Shown here: piece by piece, positions 1 through 8,768 of the stretch
Position numbering within the stretch: the first letter of the stretch is position 1
How the letters are laid out: every line of letters starts with the position of its first letter
Assembly (NCBI RefSeq): GCF_000382185.1
Contig: NZ_KB907784.1
Coordinates: 2,381,633-2,445,632, forward strand
Origin: Bordetella sp. FB-8
Lineage (GTDB): Bacteria; Pseudomonadota; Gammaproteobacteria; Burkholderiales; Burkholderiaceae_B
Direction of reading: 5' to 3'
DNA length: 64,000 nt
Translations under genes and position numbers: made by a program
Notes under the pieces: model-generated
Told to the model about the DNA's origin: nothing
Databases searched by the model: none
What the model saw: the letters and a program-made list of their open reading frames with translations, nothing else

Positions 1-1
1 G

Positions 2-400
2 ACCCCCATCATCATCGGTTGGGACTACAACCTGCTGGCCTGGCGCGACGGTCTGAAGGGCAATCCCCCGGTGGATGTGGTCGTGCCGAAAACGGGCGCG
101 CTGGCGGGCGTCTACGTGCAGGCGATCAGCGCCTATGCGCCGCATCCGAACGCGGCCAAGCTCTGGGAGGAGTTCCTGTATTCCGACCAGGGGCAGATCG
201 GCTGGCTGCAGGGCTATTGCCACCCGGCGCGGTTCAACGCCATGTCGGCGGCCCACAAGTTCTCGCAGGCCATGCTCGACAGGCTGCCGCCCGCGGCAGA
301 CTATAAAAATGCCGTGTTTCCGACCATCGAGGAACAAAGCGCCAACAAGGACGTGATCGTCGCCGGCTGGGACAAGGTTGTCGGCGCCAACGTCAAGTAA
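2..400 (+). CDS. ABC transporter substrate-binding protein, C-terminal part
   Basis: The frame is already open at the window edge and runs 132 codons to a TAA at 398-400, so only the C-terminus is present. The residues resemble the second lobe of PotD/iron-type (family 1) periplasmic solute-binding proteins, including the phrase about occupying a site with LWEEFLYSDQGQ, typical of the helix near the C-terminus. It is followed by two permeases and an ATPase on the same strand, so it is the periplasmic receptor of that importer. The substrate cannot be read from the fragment; polyamines, opines or phosphonates are all possible for this family. Confidence 0.85.
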   Translation, partial: TPIIIGWDYNLLAWRDGLKGNPPVDVVVPKTGALAGVYVQAISAYAPHPNAAKLWEEFLYSDQGQIGWLQGYCHPARFNAMSAAHKFSQAMLDRLPPAADYKNAVFPTIEEQSANKDVIVAGWDKVVGANVK

Positions 401-421
401 ACCCGGCCGTACCGCATGACA

Positions 422-451
422 GGCTCCGCCCGCCGCGGCGGAGTCTTTTTT
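422..451 (+). terminator. Hairpin with T-run between binding-protein and permease genes
   Basis: The arms CTCCGCC (424-430) and GGCGGAG (437-443), extended by a G-U and a G-C pair, enclose a 6-nt loop and are followed by six T (446-451). This is a classical intrinsic terminator, 21 nt after the binding-protein stop codon. Because the permease genes follow on the same strand, it probably acts as a partial terminator that leaves more transcript for the receptor than for the membrane parts. Confidence 0.7.
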
Positions 452-553
452 CAGCCGGGCCGCGCCCTGGCGCAAGCACCCTTGGCGGGTGCAAGCCCCA
501 GGGGGGAGCGGTGCGGCGGTTCTCCTTGTGTCTGTGATCGGAGCCGGAAAGGC

Positions 554-1441
554 ATGGCGACACGCACTTCTACGATTTTCCTGCCCGCCGCGCGTTCGCG
601 GCAGGTGGGCAACTGGCTGGCGGTCGCGCCGTTTTTTCTCTTCGCGCTGCTCTTTCTGATCCTGCCGACCTTGAACATCGTGGTCGGCGCGTTCCGCGAC
701 GTCGACGGTCACCTGACGCTGGGCAATCTGGTCAAGCTCTTTACGCCCTCGATACGCGATGCATTCTGGCTCTCGATACAGCTGAGCGTGCTGACGGCCG
801 TGCTCGGCTGCCTGTTCGGCTTCACGATCGCCGCCGTGCTCACCTTCGGCAGGCTGCCCGGCGGGCTGCGCAGCGCAATCATCACGTTTTGCGGCGTGGC
901 CGCAAATTTTGCCGGCGTGCCCCTTGCCTTTGCCTTCATCGCTACATTGGGGCGCCTGGGCTTTGTCACGCTGCTCCTGCGCGACTGGTTCGGCGTCTAT
1001 CTCTACGCGACCGGCTTTGATCTCATTTCCTTCAGTGGCCTGGCCATTACCTATCTTTATTTTCAGATTCCCCTCATGGTGCTGATCATCCTGCCGGCCC
1101 TGGAAGGACTGCGCCAGGAATGGAGCGAGGCGGCCGCGAGCCTGGGCGCGAGCGGTATCCAATACTGGCGCATGGTCGCCCTGCCGGTGCTCTGGCCATC
1201 GCTGCTGGGTACGCTGGCCTTGCTGTTCGCCAATTCCTTCGGCGCGGTCGCCACCGCCATCGCGCTCACCGGTTCTTCGCTTTCCATCGCGCCGATCATG
1301 CTCTTCGCGCAGATCCGCGGCGATGTGCTGAACGATCCGCATCTGGGCTATGCCATCGCGTTCGCCATGATTGCGCTGACCGGCGTCGCCAACGGCATCT
1401 ACATCTGCCTGCGCATGCGCGCCGAAAGGTGGGTCAAATGA
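554..1441 (+). CDS. ABC transporter permease, PotB type
   Basis: A 295-aa inner-membrane permease of the binding-protein-dependent transport family (MetI-like fold). Long hydrophobic segments follow one another from LAVAPFFLFALLFLILP near residue 25 to the C-terminus, and the EAA loop (EGLRQEWSEAAASLGASG) that docks on the ATPase is clear. The frame is open further upstream to 416, but the ATG at 554 has a GGAAAGG-like ribosome site and gives the usual N-terminus. Its TGA overlaps the ATG of the next permease (ATGA), indicating translational coupling. It forms the heterodimeric channel with that protein. Confidence 0.88.
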   Translation: MATRTSTIFLPAARSRQVGNWLAVAPFFLFALLFLILPTLNIVVGAFRDVDGHLTLGNLVKLFTPSIRDAFWLSIQLSVLTAVLGCLFGFTIAAVLTFGRLPGGLRSAIITFCGVAANFAGVPLAFAFIATLGRLGFVTLLLRDWFGVYLYATGFDLISFSGLAITYLYFQIPLMVLIILPALEGLRQEWSEAAASLGASGIQYWRMVALPVLWPSLLGTLALLFANSFGAVATAIALTGSSLSIAPIMLFAQIRGDVLNDPHLGYAIAFAMIALTGVANGIYICLRMRAERWVK

Positions 1442-2226
1442 AGGGCAAAAGGCTCTGGTCCTGGATTGCCGTCGCGCTGGGAACCGCGTATTTCCTGCTG
1501 CCGCTTGTCGGCATGTTCGACTTTTCCCTGAAGATGGAGCGCGGAAAATACAGTTTCGAGGCTTACCGCGTCGTGCTGTCCGATCCGCAGTTCCAGCAGA
1601 CCTTCGGCTATTCCGTCGCGCTGGCGCTGCTGACCATCGTGCTGGGCGTGCTGATCGTCGTGCCCACGGCGTATATCGTGCGGCTGCGATTTCCGGCGGT
1701 GCGTCCGGTGATCGAGTTCATCACGCTCATGCCGCTGGTGATCCCGCCCATCGTCATCGTGTTCGGCTACATACGCATCTACAACACCTCGTCCGTCCTG
1801 CCATTTACCGGCAGTTGGCTGGGCACCAACGTCCTGCTGCTGTTTGGCTACGCAATGCTGGCGCTGCCGTACATGTACCGATCCATCGACACGGGCATGC
1901 GCGCCATCGACATCGCAAGCCTGACCGAGGCGGCGCAGAGCCTGGGAGCCGGATGGGGCAGGATCCTGGCGACCGTGATCCTGCCCAACGTCTTCGTCTC
2001 CGTCCTGTCCGGCGCGTTTCTCACTTTCGCGATCGTGATCGGCGAGTACGTTTTTGCCGCCCTGTTGAATCTGAACACCTTCGGACCGTACATGGTCTGG
2101 ATGGGCGGCAACCGGGCTTATGAACCCTCGGCGCTGGCGGTGGTGGCTTTCCTGATCACCTGGGCCTGCATGGGCCTGATGCAACGGGTCACCCGTTTTT
2201 CCAAATCCTCCTTAGCAAAGCGATAG
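1438..2226 (+). CDS. ABC transporter permease, PotC type
   Basis: A 262-aa second permease subunit, starting in the ATGA overlap with the preceding gene. It has about six hydrophobic segments, and the EAA loop reads LTEAAQSLGAGWGRILATVILPN. The frame is open much farther upstream, but that part is the other-frame shadow of the first permease. Together with its partner and the ATPase that follows after 2 nt it completes an importer of the PotABCD/AfuB class. No feature of the sequence fixes the transported compound. Confidence 0.88.
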   Translation: MKGKRLWSWIAVALGTAYFLLPLVGMFDFSLKMERGKYSFEAYRVVLSDPQFQQTFGYSVALALLTIVLGVLIVVPTAYIVRLRFPAVRPVIEFITLMPLVIPPIVIVFGYIRIYNTSSVLPFTGSWLGTNVLLLFGYAMLALPYMYRSIDTGMRAIDIASLTEAAQSLGAGWGRILATVILPNVFVSVLSGAFLTFAIVIGEYVFAALLNLNTFGPYMVWMGGNRAYEPSALAVVAFLITWACMGLMQRVTRFSKSSLAKR

Positions 2227-2228
2227 TC

Positions 2229-3284
2229 ATGGCTTTTCTCGAACTGGCGCATCTCGAAAAAACCTTTGGCGGCACCCATGTCGTCAAGGACTTCAATCTT
2301 GCCATTGAAAAGGGCGAATTCGTTTCTTTCCTCGGACCTTCGGGCTGCGGCAAGACGACCGTGCTGCGTATGGTCGCGGGGTTCGAGGCGCCGAGCTCGG
2401 GGGTCATCCGCATTGACGGGCAGGACGTCACGCCGATGCGCCCGAACCAGCGTCGCATCGGCATGGTGTTCCAGGCTTATGCGCTGTTTCCGAACCTGAC
2501 GGTCGAGCAGAACGTCGGTTTTGGCCTGCGCGTACAGGGCAAGAGCAAGACCGAAATCCGCTCGCGCGTCGGGCAGATGCTCGAACTGATCGGCCTATCC
2601 AAGCTGGGCGAACGCTATCCCTTCCAGTTGTCGGGCGGGCAGCAGCAGCGCGTGGCGCTTGCCAGGGCGCTGGCCATTTCACCGCGCGTATTGCTGCTGG
2701 ACGAACCCTTGTCGGCGCTCGATGCGAAGATCCGCATCAGCCTGCGCGAAGAGATCCGCCGCATCCAGCGCGAACTCGGCATCACGACCATCTTCGTGAC
2801 GCACGACCAGGAAGAGGCGCTTTCCATGTCGGATCGGGTCGCGGTGATGCACGAAGGCGTGGCGGATCAGATCGGAACCCCGTTCGAGATCTACAACCGT
2901 CCCGCCACGCGCTTTGTGGCGCAGTTTGTCGGTACGCTCAGCCTGCTCGATGCGGCTGTCCTGGAAGCCGGTGCCGGCAGGCTCAGGATAGGCGATGTGC
3001 CGGTGACGCTGAACCGGGCGGTCGAGGGCGGCTGCGACAAGGTCAGTCTGGCGCTGCGTCCCGAGACGGTTGCGCTGGGCCGGCGCCAAGGTCGCGATGT
3101 CGTGCTTGCTGGCCGTATCGCCGACGTGCATTTCCTGGGTTCGGTAATTCGTATCCGTGTGACGATCGCCGACCAGTCCGTCTTGCTCGATACCTTCAAT
3201 CAACCCGACGCGCCGCCGCCCGCGGTGGGTTCGCAGGTTGAGATCAGCGTTTGCGAGAACGATCTGCTGGTGCTGGCCGCATAA
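2229..3284 (+). CDS. ABC transporter ATP-binding protein, PotA/FbpC type
   Basis: A 351-aa ATPase subunit. Walker A is GPSGCGKTT near residue 36, the signature is LSGGQQQRVALARAL near 135, Walker B is LLLDEPLSALDA, and the switch histidine lies in VTHDQEEAL. The region after about residue 240 is the TOBE-type regulatory domain found in PotA, FbpC and PhnT. The start lies 2 nt after the permease stop, so it is part of the same operon. It powers uptake at the cytoplasmic face of the membrane. Confidence 0.93.
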   Translation: MAFLELAHLEKTFGGTHVVKDFNLAIEKGEFVSFLGPSGCGKTTVLRMVAGFEAPSSGVIRIDGQDVTPMRPNQRRIGMVFQAYALFPNLTVEQNVGFGLRVQGKSKTEIRSRVGQMLELIGLSKLGERYPFQLSGGQQQRVALARALAISPRVLLLDEPLSALDAKIRISLREEIRRIQRELGITTIFVTHDQEEALSMSDRVAVMHEGVADQIGTPFEIYNRPATRFVAQFVGTLSLLDAAVLEAGAGRLRIGDVPVTLNRAVEGGCDKVSLALRPETVALGRRQGRDVVLAGRIADVHFLGSVIRIRVTIADQSVLLDTFNQPDAPPPAVGSQVEISVCENDLLVLAA

Positions 3285-3507
3285 CGGCCGATGGTCTTTT
3301 TCCTTCGAAGCGCAGGGCGCGGCGCCCCCGGCCCGTGAGCGCTTTCGTTACGAAATTCAGACGGGCTCCTCGTGCGCCGGATACACGGTTTTTCACAGTG
3401 TCTTCTTGAGCAACCGAATATTTTGAAAGCGCGGCGCGAGCCCTGTACGACGATATCCTGCGTGATTACACGGCAAGACCGTAGTCCAGCAAGGATGGAT
3501 CGAAGAC

Positions 3508-4233
3508 ATGGGGATATTCGGAAGTTCGCGGGAAAATGTATTCAAATCGTCACCCTATGCGTCCAGGCGCCGCGCGCGCCGCATGCCGCGCTGGCTGATG
3601 CTTCTGCTTGTCGGCGTCGCGCTGGGTGTGAGCGGCGTGCTCTTTTTGCAGCACAACTACGGTCCTCGGCAATTGACGGTCGAGGAATCCAACAAGCTGC
3701 TCAGCGATCTGCAGGCGATCACGCTGGAACGCCAGAGTCTGCAGACTCAGCTCAGCCATGTCCGGAGCGAGCGCGACCGGATCCAGTCGTCGCAGAAAAA
3801 GGCGTCTGCCGATCTGGCCCAGGCCAACGGGCGCATCGCCACGCTGACGCAGACGCTGCAGATCCTGCAGGACGCGGTGCCGGCCGATCCGCGCGGCGGC
3901 AATATCGGCGTGCGCTGGGGCGAGATCACGGCGGGCAATGGCGTGGTGAACTACCGCGTCCTCGTCATGCGGGAGCAGGCCGGCAATGCGCCGGCCTTCC
4001 AGGGGCAGCTCGCGGTCGAGCTTTCGGGAACCCGCAATGGACGGGCCGACACGTTCGCCTCGCCGCCCCTTGCGTTCACGCTGGACCGCCTTGCTCCCTT
4101 GCAGGGCAGCATCTCGCTGCCTGACGGCTTTGTGCCCCAGAAGGCGACACTGCGCGTGAGCGATGCCCAAGGCCATGCCCAGGCCATGCGCATTTATTTC
4201 GTACGCAGCGCCCCCGTCAGGCCGGGGGGATGA
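3508..4233 (+). CDS. Single-pass membrane protein with coiled coil (DUF6776-like)
   Basis: A 241-aa protein with an Arg-rich N-terminus, one membrane span (WLMLLLVGVALGVSGVLFLQ, about 34-53) and then a heptad-rich stretch (about 66-125) that should form a coiled coil. The rest is a beta-rich C-terminal domain that would face the periplasm. The layout matches proteins annotated DUF6776 in Burkholderiales; that name is from memory and the function is unknown. It stands alone, 223 nt after the ABC operon and 95 nt before a cyclic-di-GMP gene. The 3285-3507 gap has no gene I can support. Confidence 0.7.
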   Translation: MGIFGSSRENVFKSSPYASRRRARRMPRWLMLLLVGVALGVSGVLFLQHNYGPRQLTVEESNKLLSDLQAITLERQSLQTQLSHVRSERDRIQSSQKKASADLAQANGRIATLTQTLQILQDAVPADPRGGNIGVRWGEITAGNGVVNYRVLVMREQAGNAPAFQGQLAVELSGTRNGRADTFASPPLAFTLDRLAPLQGSISLPDGFVPQKATLRVSDAQGHAQAMRIYFVRSAPVRPGG

Positions 4234-4328
4234 ATTGTCGTGGGTTACACGAACGAAAGATTCACTATGTTTCAGTGGTGTAACATCAAGGGCATCTATA
4301 GCTGTCCCGTGGTGATGAGGGAATCGTG

Positions 4329-5771
4329 ATGCTAGGCAGCGACAACATAATCTTGGTGCTGTCGGCGCTCCTCTTGGCGTTTCTAGTGCTGTTCATCGTG
4401 TCCGATCGGCAATCGCGGTCGCGTATGGGGCTGACCGTGCGCTCGCTGGACAAGGCCAAGCGGGAAATCGACCGGCTGGTTCAACACGATTCGCTCACTC
4501 AATTGCCCAACCGCCGGATGTTCAATGAGTTGCTCGATCAGACTCTGGCCGGCGAGCAGCGCCGCAGGCCTGAGCGGTTTGGCCTGCTGGTCATGGACTG
4601 CGACGGCCTGGAGGCCATCAACGAGGCGTACGGATATACGATCGGCGATCAGTTGCTGGTCGAAATCGCGCACCGTGTGCGGGAGATCGTGCCGATGCAG
4701 GTAGTCGTGGCGCGGACCCGGGGCGACGAGTTCATCATGATGGCCGGCGCGGATGGCGTCGACGAAGTTTTCAAGCTGGCATCGCAGCTGGTGTCGGGCC
4801 TGCGCCAGCCTTTTCGGCTGGCGGGCTACCAGTTGCAGATCACCTCCAGCATTGGCATTGCGATGTATCCCGAGCACGGTAAGACCCGCGAGGCGCTGGT
4901 GACCAACGCCAATGCGGCGCTTTATCACGCCAAGGGGCAGGGGCGCGACACCTACAGCCTGTTCCAGGAATCGATGAGCACCGTCGTGCAGGAGCAGACG
5001 CAACTGCTGGCGGATTTGCGCCAGGCGTTCGATCGCGGGGAGTTCACGCTTTACTATCAACCGAAGTTCGACGCACCGAGCGGACCGGTCAGCGGCGTCG
5101 AGGCTTTGATGCGCTGGGTGCATCCGGAGTTGGGCGTCGTGCCACCCGACAAGTTCATTCCCTTGATGGAGAGGCTGGGGCTGATCGTGTCCATAGGCAA
5201 TTGGGCGCTGGACGAAGCCTGTCGGCAGATGGCGCTATGGCACAGCATGGGGCATGCCAACTGGACCGTGGCCGTCAATATATCGGCTCAGCAGTTCAGT
5301 CACGCGGACCTGATCCACTCGGTGCGCGAGGCATTGAGCCGCCATGCGCTGCCGCCGCAGTCCCTGGTGCTGGAAATCACCGAGACGACGGCCATGCGCG
5401 ATACCCAGGCAAGTGTGCGCGTGCTGCAGCAGTTGGACGAGATGGGGGTGGGAATCTCGATCGATGACTTCGGGACGGGGTATTCCAGCCTGTTGTACCT
5501 GAAGCGGCTGCCGGCCAGCGAACTGAAGATCGACAAGGGTTTCATTCAGGACCTGAATGCAGACGCGCAGGACTCGGAAGACGCGGCCATCGTGTCGGCC
5601 ATCATCGCGCTGGGCCGCGCCCTGGGCCTGAAGGTCGTGGCCGAAGGCGTGGAGACCCGGGCGCAGCAGGAGTTCCTGACCCGCATTGGCTGCAATTCGC
5701 TGCAGGGCTTTCTATTGGCCCGCCCCATGCCCGCGGATCAATTGCTCGAAACGCTGACGGCATCGGCGTAG
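4329..5771 (+). CDS. GGDEF/EAL protein, probable c-di-GMP phosphodiesterase
   Basis: A 480-aa protein with an N-terminal membrane segment (about 7-24), a GGDEF domain (about 50-210) and an EAL domain (about 228-475). The cyclase signature reads RGDEF (131-135) instead of GGDEF, so the cyclase half is probably inactive or regulatory. The phosphodiesterase half looks complete: EAL at 257-259, the NISAQQFS and EITET motifs, DDFGTGYSS at 378-386 and AEGVET near the end. A GTG directly before the ATG (4326) is an alternative start; a GAGGG ribosome site 8 nt upstream suits the ATG. It likely lowers c-di-GMP. Confidence 0.9.
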   Translation: MLGSDNIILVLSALLLAFLVLFIVSDRQSRSRMGLTVRSLDKAKREIDRLVQHDSLTQLPNRRMFNELLDQTLAGEQRRRPERFGLLVMDCDGLEAINEAYGYTIGDQLLVEIAHRVREIVPMQVVVARTRGDEFIMMAGADGVDEVFKLASQLVSGLRQPFRLAGYQLQITSSIGIAMYPEHGKTREALVTNANAALYHAKGQGRDTYSLFQESMSTVVQEQTQLLADLRQAFDRGEFTLYYQPKFDAPSGPVSGVEALMRWVHPELGVVPPDKFIPLMERLGLIVSIGNWALDEACRQMALWHSMGHANWTVAVNISAQQFSHADLIHSVREALSRHALPPQSLVLEITETTAMRDTQASVRVLQQLDEMGVGISIDDFGTGYSSLLYLKRLPASELKIDKGFIQDLNADAQDSEDAAIVSAIIALGRALGLKVVAEGVETRAQQEFLTRIGCNSLQGFLLARPMPADQLLETLTASA

Positions 5772-5777
5772 CGCCGC

Positions 5778-6752
5778 TCAACCCCAGAGTTCGGGGTTGA
5801 CCATGGCTGTGGGGCGTATGCCGCTCAAGGCGTCGATGAGGTTGTGCACGGCCAGCTCCATCATGGCGCGCCGCGTTTCGTGGGTGGCGCTGCCGACATG
5901 GGCCTGCAAGACGACGTTGGGCAGGCTGCACAGCGGGCTGTCGGCTGGCAAAGGCTCGGTTTCCATCACGTCCAGGCCGGCACCGGCGATCTTGCCGCTG
6001 CGCAAAGCCTCAATCAGCGCAGCCTCGTCCAGCACAGCGCCACGCGCGGTGTTGATGAGATAGGCCGTGGGTTTCATCATGGCGAACTCGCGCGCGCCGA
6101 CGCTGTGCCGGGTCTCGGCGGTAAGCGGCACCAGCACGCAAAGCACGTCGGCGTCGCGAAACAGTGTGTCGCGATCGACATAGGAGGCCAGTCCCAGGGC
6201 TTCGGTTTCCTCGTCGAGGCGGCGATTGTGGTAGATGACCTTCATGTCGAAGGCTTGCGCGCCGCGGGCCACCACACGGCCGATGCGCCCCATGCCAAGC
6301 AGGCCGAAAGTCTTGCCGCGGATGTCGTGCGTCAAAGGGAAGGGGCCGCGGGTCCAGGCACCGCTGCGCACGAAGGCATCGCCGGCGACAAGATTGCGCG
6401 CCAGGCAAAGCATCAGGCCCAACGTGACGTCGGCCACCGCGTTGTTGAGCACATTGGGCGTATTGCAGATCAGCACCTTGCGCCGATTGGCTGCCGGCAA
6501 GTCGACGTTGTCGTAGCCGACGGCGAAATTCGAGCTTACCCGCAGCCTGGGCAGGGATTGCATCAGGTCGTCGTCGACGCGGGTGCGCGGCGTGATGAGC
6601 TGGCCCTGGATGTCGGCGCGCACTTGGGCGGACAGGACTTCGGCGGGGCGTTCGCCCACGGGCACATCGACGATGTCGAAACGGCCGGCCAATTCGGCGC
6701 GCAAGTCTTCGGGAACGGGGACGGAAACGATGACGCGAGGGCGGGTGGTCAT
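5778..6752 (-). CDS. D-isomer-specific 2-hydroxyacid dehydrogenase
   Basis: A 324-aa NAD(P)-dependent dehydrogenase of the glyoxylate/hydroxypyruvate reductase group. The Rossmann motif is GLLGMGRIG near residue 150, and the catalytic Arg lies in NTARGAVLDE, the Glu in METEPLP and the His in QAHVGSAT. The length is typical. It converges on the EAL gene with 6 nt between stop codons, and a perfect 8-bp inverted repeat (5778-5800) straddles its own stop codon. Upstream on the same strand are a small protein and a diguanylate cyclase with short gaps, so they may share a transcript. Reduction of glyoxylate, hydroxypyruvate or 2-ketogluconate is possible. Confidence 0.88.
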   Translation of the reverse strand: MTTRPRVIVSVPVPEDLRAELAGRFDIVDVPVGERPAEVLSAQVRADIQGQLITPRTRVDDDLMQSLPRLRVSSNFAVGYDNVDLPAANRRKVLICNTPNVLNNAVADVTLGLMLCLARNLVAGDAFVRSGAWTRGPFPLTHDIRGKTFGLLGMGRIGRVVARGAQAFDMKVIYHNRRLDEETEALGLASYVDRDTLFRDADVLCVLVPLTAETRHSVGAREFAMMKPTAYLINTARGAVLDEAALIEALRSGKIAGAGLDVMETEPLPADSPLCSLPNVVLQAHVGSATHETRRAMMELAVHNLIDALSGIRPTAMVNPELWG

Positions 6753-6790
6753 GTCGAAGCGGGGCGGGGGACCGGTCGGGGGCGCAGCGG

Positions 6791-7264
6791 TCAGCGGTAG
6801 ACCCGCTGGACTTTCGGCCTGCTGTCGCCGTTGAAAACCGGGCTTTGTCGGATAATGGACGATTGCAGCGTGGACAGATTCGAACCCATGGCGGTCGCGG
6901 CGGTCTTGGCCAGGCTCAGCTTGGCTTCGAAAATGGCGCGCGCGGCGTCCAGCGCTTGCTTCTCGCTGTCGTCGAGCTGGTAGTCGCGGAAGGCCTTGCG
7001 GTCATAGGAAACCACGAAAAGATCGGGTATGGCGATAGCCAGCATGCGCACGTAAGCGCCCAGGGTCTGGTGGATCTCGTTCTCTATGCCGAGCAACTCG
7101 TTGCTCCAGCGCAGGTAGCCATTGGCCACGGCGCGGACCATGCCCGTTATTTCGTATTCCCTGCGTGCCTCGGCCAGGACATTGTTCAGGATTTCCTTGA
7201 GCAGTATGTTCAAAGGTCCCGACAGGCGTATCGGCAGCAGGATGATGCGCTCGAGTTCATTCAT
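6791..7264 (-). CDS. Hypothetical protein, mostly helical
   Basis: A 157-aa protein that I do not recognise. It has no signal peptide and no clear membrane span; the sequence predicts long amphipathic helices (LNILLKEILNNVLAEARREYEITGMV and others). The gap to the dehydrogenase downstream is 38 nt and to the diguanylate cyclase upstream 44 nt, all on the same strand, which suggests one operon. Codon use matches the neighbours. A role next to c-di-GMP signalling is only suggested by position. Confidence 0.6.
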   Translation of the reverse strand: MNELERIILLPIRLSGPLNILLKEILNNVLAEARREYEITGMVRAVANGYLRWSNELLGIENEIHQTLGAYVRMLAIAIPDLFVVSYDRKAFRDYQLDDSEKQALDAARAIFEAKLSLAKTAATAMGSNLSTLQSSIIRQSPVFNGDSRPKVQRVYR

Positions 7265-7308
7265 TGCGTCGGCTAGCAGCGGGCAGACTGATTTAAGTTG
7301 TTATTGTG

Positions 7309-8283
7309 TCACAGTAATTCGCGGGTACAAACGCGATTTCGCCCTTGCTCCTTGGCTTGATAGAGTGCCGCGTCGGCTGTTTTCAATATGTCGTTCATCG
7401 AGGTGCAGGGGCCAGGCAGAAGCGTGACTAGGCCGACCGACACGGTTACATACGGCGAGACGCCCGAATCGAGATGTTCGATCCCCAGGCCGCAAACCCG
7501 TTGGTGCATGAGTGCCGCGATCCGCGCCGCCGCCGCCGAATCCGCGTTCGGGAGCAGCGCGAAGAATTCTTCCCCGCCATAGCGTCCTATCAAGTCGCGG
7601 GGGTCATGGGCGCACTGCTGCACCGTCTTGGCAATGCGTCGCAAGCAGTCGTCGCCCGCAAGATGCCCATATCGATCGTTGAATTTCTTGAAGTAGTCGA
7701 CATCGATCATGGCAAACGAAAGCGGTAGATTTTCGCTGGCGCAGCGATGCACTTCCCGCGGGAGGTAATCGTCAAGCTTGCGGCGGTTGGCGACCTCCGT
7801 CAGTCCGTCGATATTGGTTAACGTTTCCAGCTTTGCCTGGGCCGCACGCAATGCGGTCACGTCGCGATGATGCCAGACGCGGGCCATTCTTCCGGGACTA
7901 AGTTCGATCGGTATGAAATCGCGCAATAGCGTGCGCCCGGAACTCATTGCGATCTCTTCACCCAGGCATGGCTCGTTCTGATCGACGAGAAAACGGATTC
8001 TTTCGATTGCCGATTTCGTGTCTTTGTAGCTCGCGGCAATGATAGCGATCAACGCGCCGCTGGTCATGCCTGTCAGCGAGTTTGGCGAAGCATCAATGGA
8101 GAATTGCTCGCAAAAGGTCTCGTTCGCATATTCGATTTTTCCATCGTGTCCGACGAGCAATATGCCATCACGCATCACGGTGAGTAGCGTCTTGAGATGC
8201 GAATATCGGACATGCCGCCGATAGCAAATGCGAGAGGCGATTGATTTGAAAAAATTCACGATATGGCTATATTCAACTGCCAT
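7309..8283 (-). CDS. PAS-GGDEF diguanylate cyclase
   Basis: A 324-aa protein with an N-terminal PAS-type sensor (about 30-145, containing DGILLVGHDGKIEYANETFCEQF) and a C-terminal GGDEF domain (about 155-318). The active site is RYGGEEF (GGEEF at 236-240), with the metal-binding MIDVDYFKKFND upstream, so cyclase activity is expected. No RxxD inhibitory site is seen five residues before it. No membrane span is evident. It would make c-di-GMP in response to an unknown cytoplasmic signal, opposite in effect to the EAL protein nearby. Confidence 0.88.
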   Translation of the reverse strand: MAVEYSHIVNFFKSIASRICYRRHVRYSHLKTLLTVMRDGILLVGHDGKIEYANETFCEQFSIDASPNSLTGMTSGALIAIIAASYKDTKSAIERIRFLVDQNEPCLGEEIAMSSGRTLLRDFIPIELSPGRMARVWHHRDVTALRAAQAKLETLTNIDGLTEVANRRKLDDYLPREVHRCASENLPLSFAMIDVDYFKKFNDRYGHLAGDDCLRRIAKTVQQCAHDPRDLIGRYGGEEFFALLPNADSAAAARIAALMHQRVCGLGIEHLDSGVSPYVTVSVGLVTLLPGPCTSMNDILKTADAALYQAKEQGRNRVCTRELL

Positions 8284-8454
8284 AAGTATGCCAGCCCGCC
8301 GTGTTCGATACCGCTTAATTGTTTTTCCTGCAATTTTTTGATTTGCAGGTAATTTTGTGCGGGTAACGTTGCTGAAGCCGAAACGAGTTCATACGCCTGC
8401 GCAGCAGGCTATATGACAAGCTTTAAAACGCCTATTACAGAAAAGTGCCTAATT

Positions 8455-8484
8455 CTTGAGGAATTCAAGCGCTTGAGCAATTCA
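8455..8484. repeat. Two 13-bp direct repeats, 17-bp period
   Basis: CTTGAGGAATTCA (8455-8467) is repeated as CTTGAGCAATTCA (8472-8484), with one mismatch and a 17-bp start-to-start distance. It lies in the 228-bp gap between the diguanylate cyclase start and tRNA-His. The same gap also has a hairpin (CCTGCAA at 8327-8333 with TTGCAGG at 8343-8349). A regulatory role is possible but unproven. Confidence 0.4.
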
Positions 8485-8511
8485 GACGTTTAACTTTTTT
8501 GTAGATAACTT

Positions 8512-8588
8512 TGGGGTGGCCGATGGGACTCGAACCCACGACAGCCGGAATCACAATCCGGGACTCTACCAACTGAGCTACGGCCACC
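8512..8588 (-). tRNA. tRNA-His (GTG)
   Basis: Read on the minus strand, the gene starts with the extra G-1 characteristic of tRNA-His, followed by GTGGCCG, which pairs with CGGCCAC at the 3' end. The anticodon loop carries GTG, the T-arm contains GGGTTCGAGTCCC, and CCA is encoded (8512-8514). The D-arm AGCTCAGTTGGTAGAGT is intact. All four stems can be formed by eye. Confidence 0.96.
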
Positions 8589-8768
8589 ATAGCGTAACGG
8601 CTATTATGTGGCAGCCGTCACGGTAAAGAAGCGAGATTCTAGCACGATATTCCGGCGCATTTTGGGTTCTCGGGGCCACAATTGCCGGGTTTGCCCCTGT
8701 CGCGGCAAGGCCACAGTCGTGCGTAAACCGTCATCAAGCCACGGTATGCTGGGTTCAAGGAGTATCGC

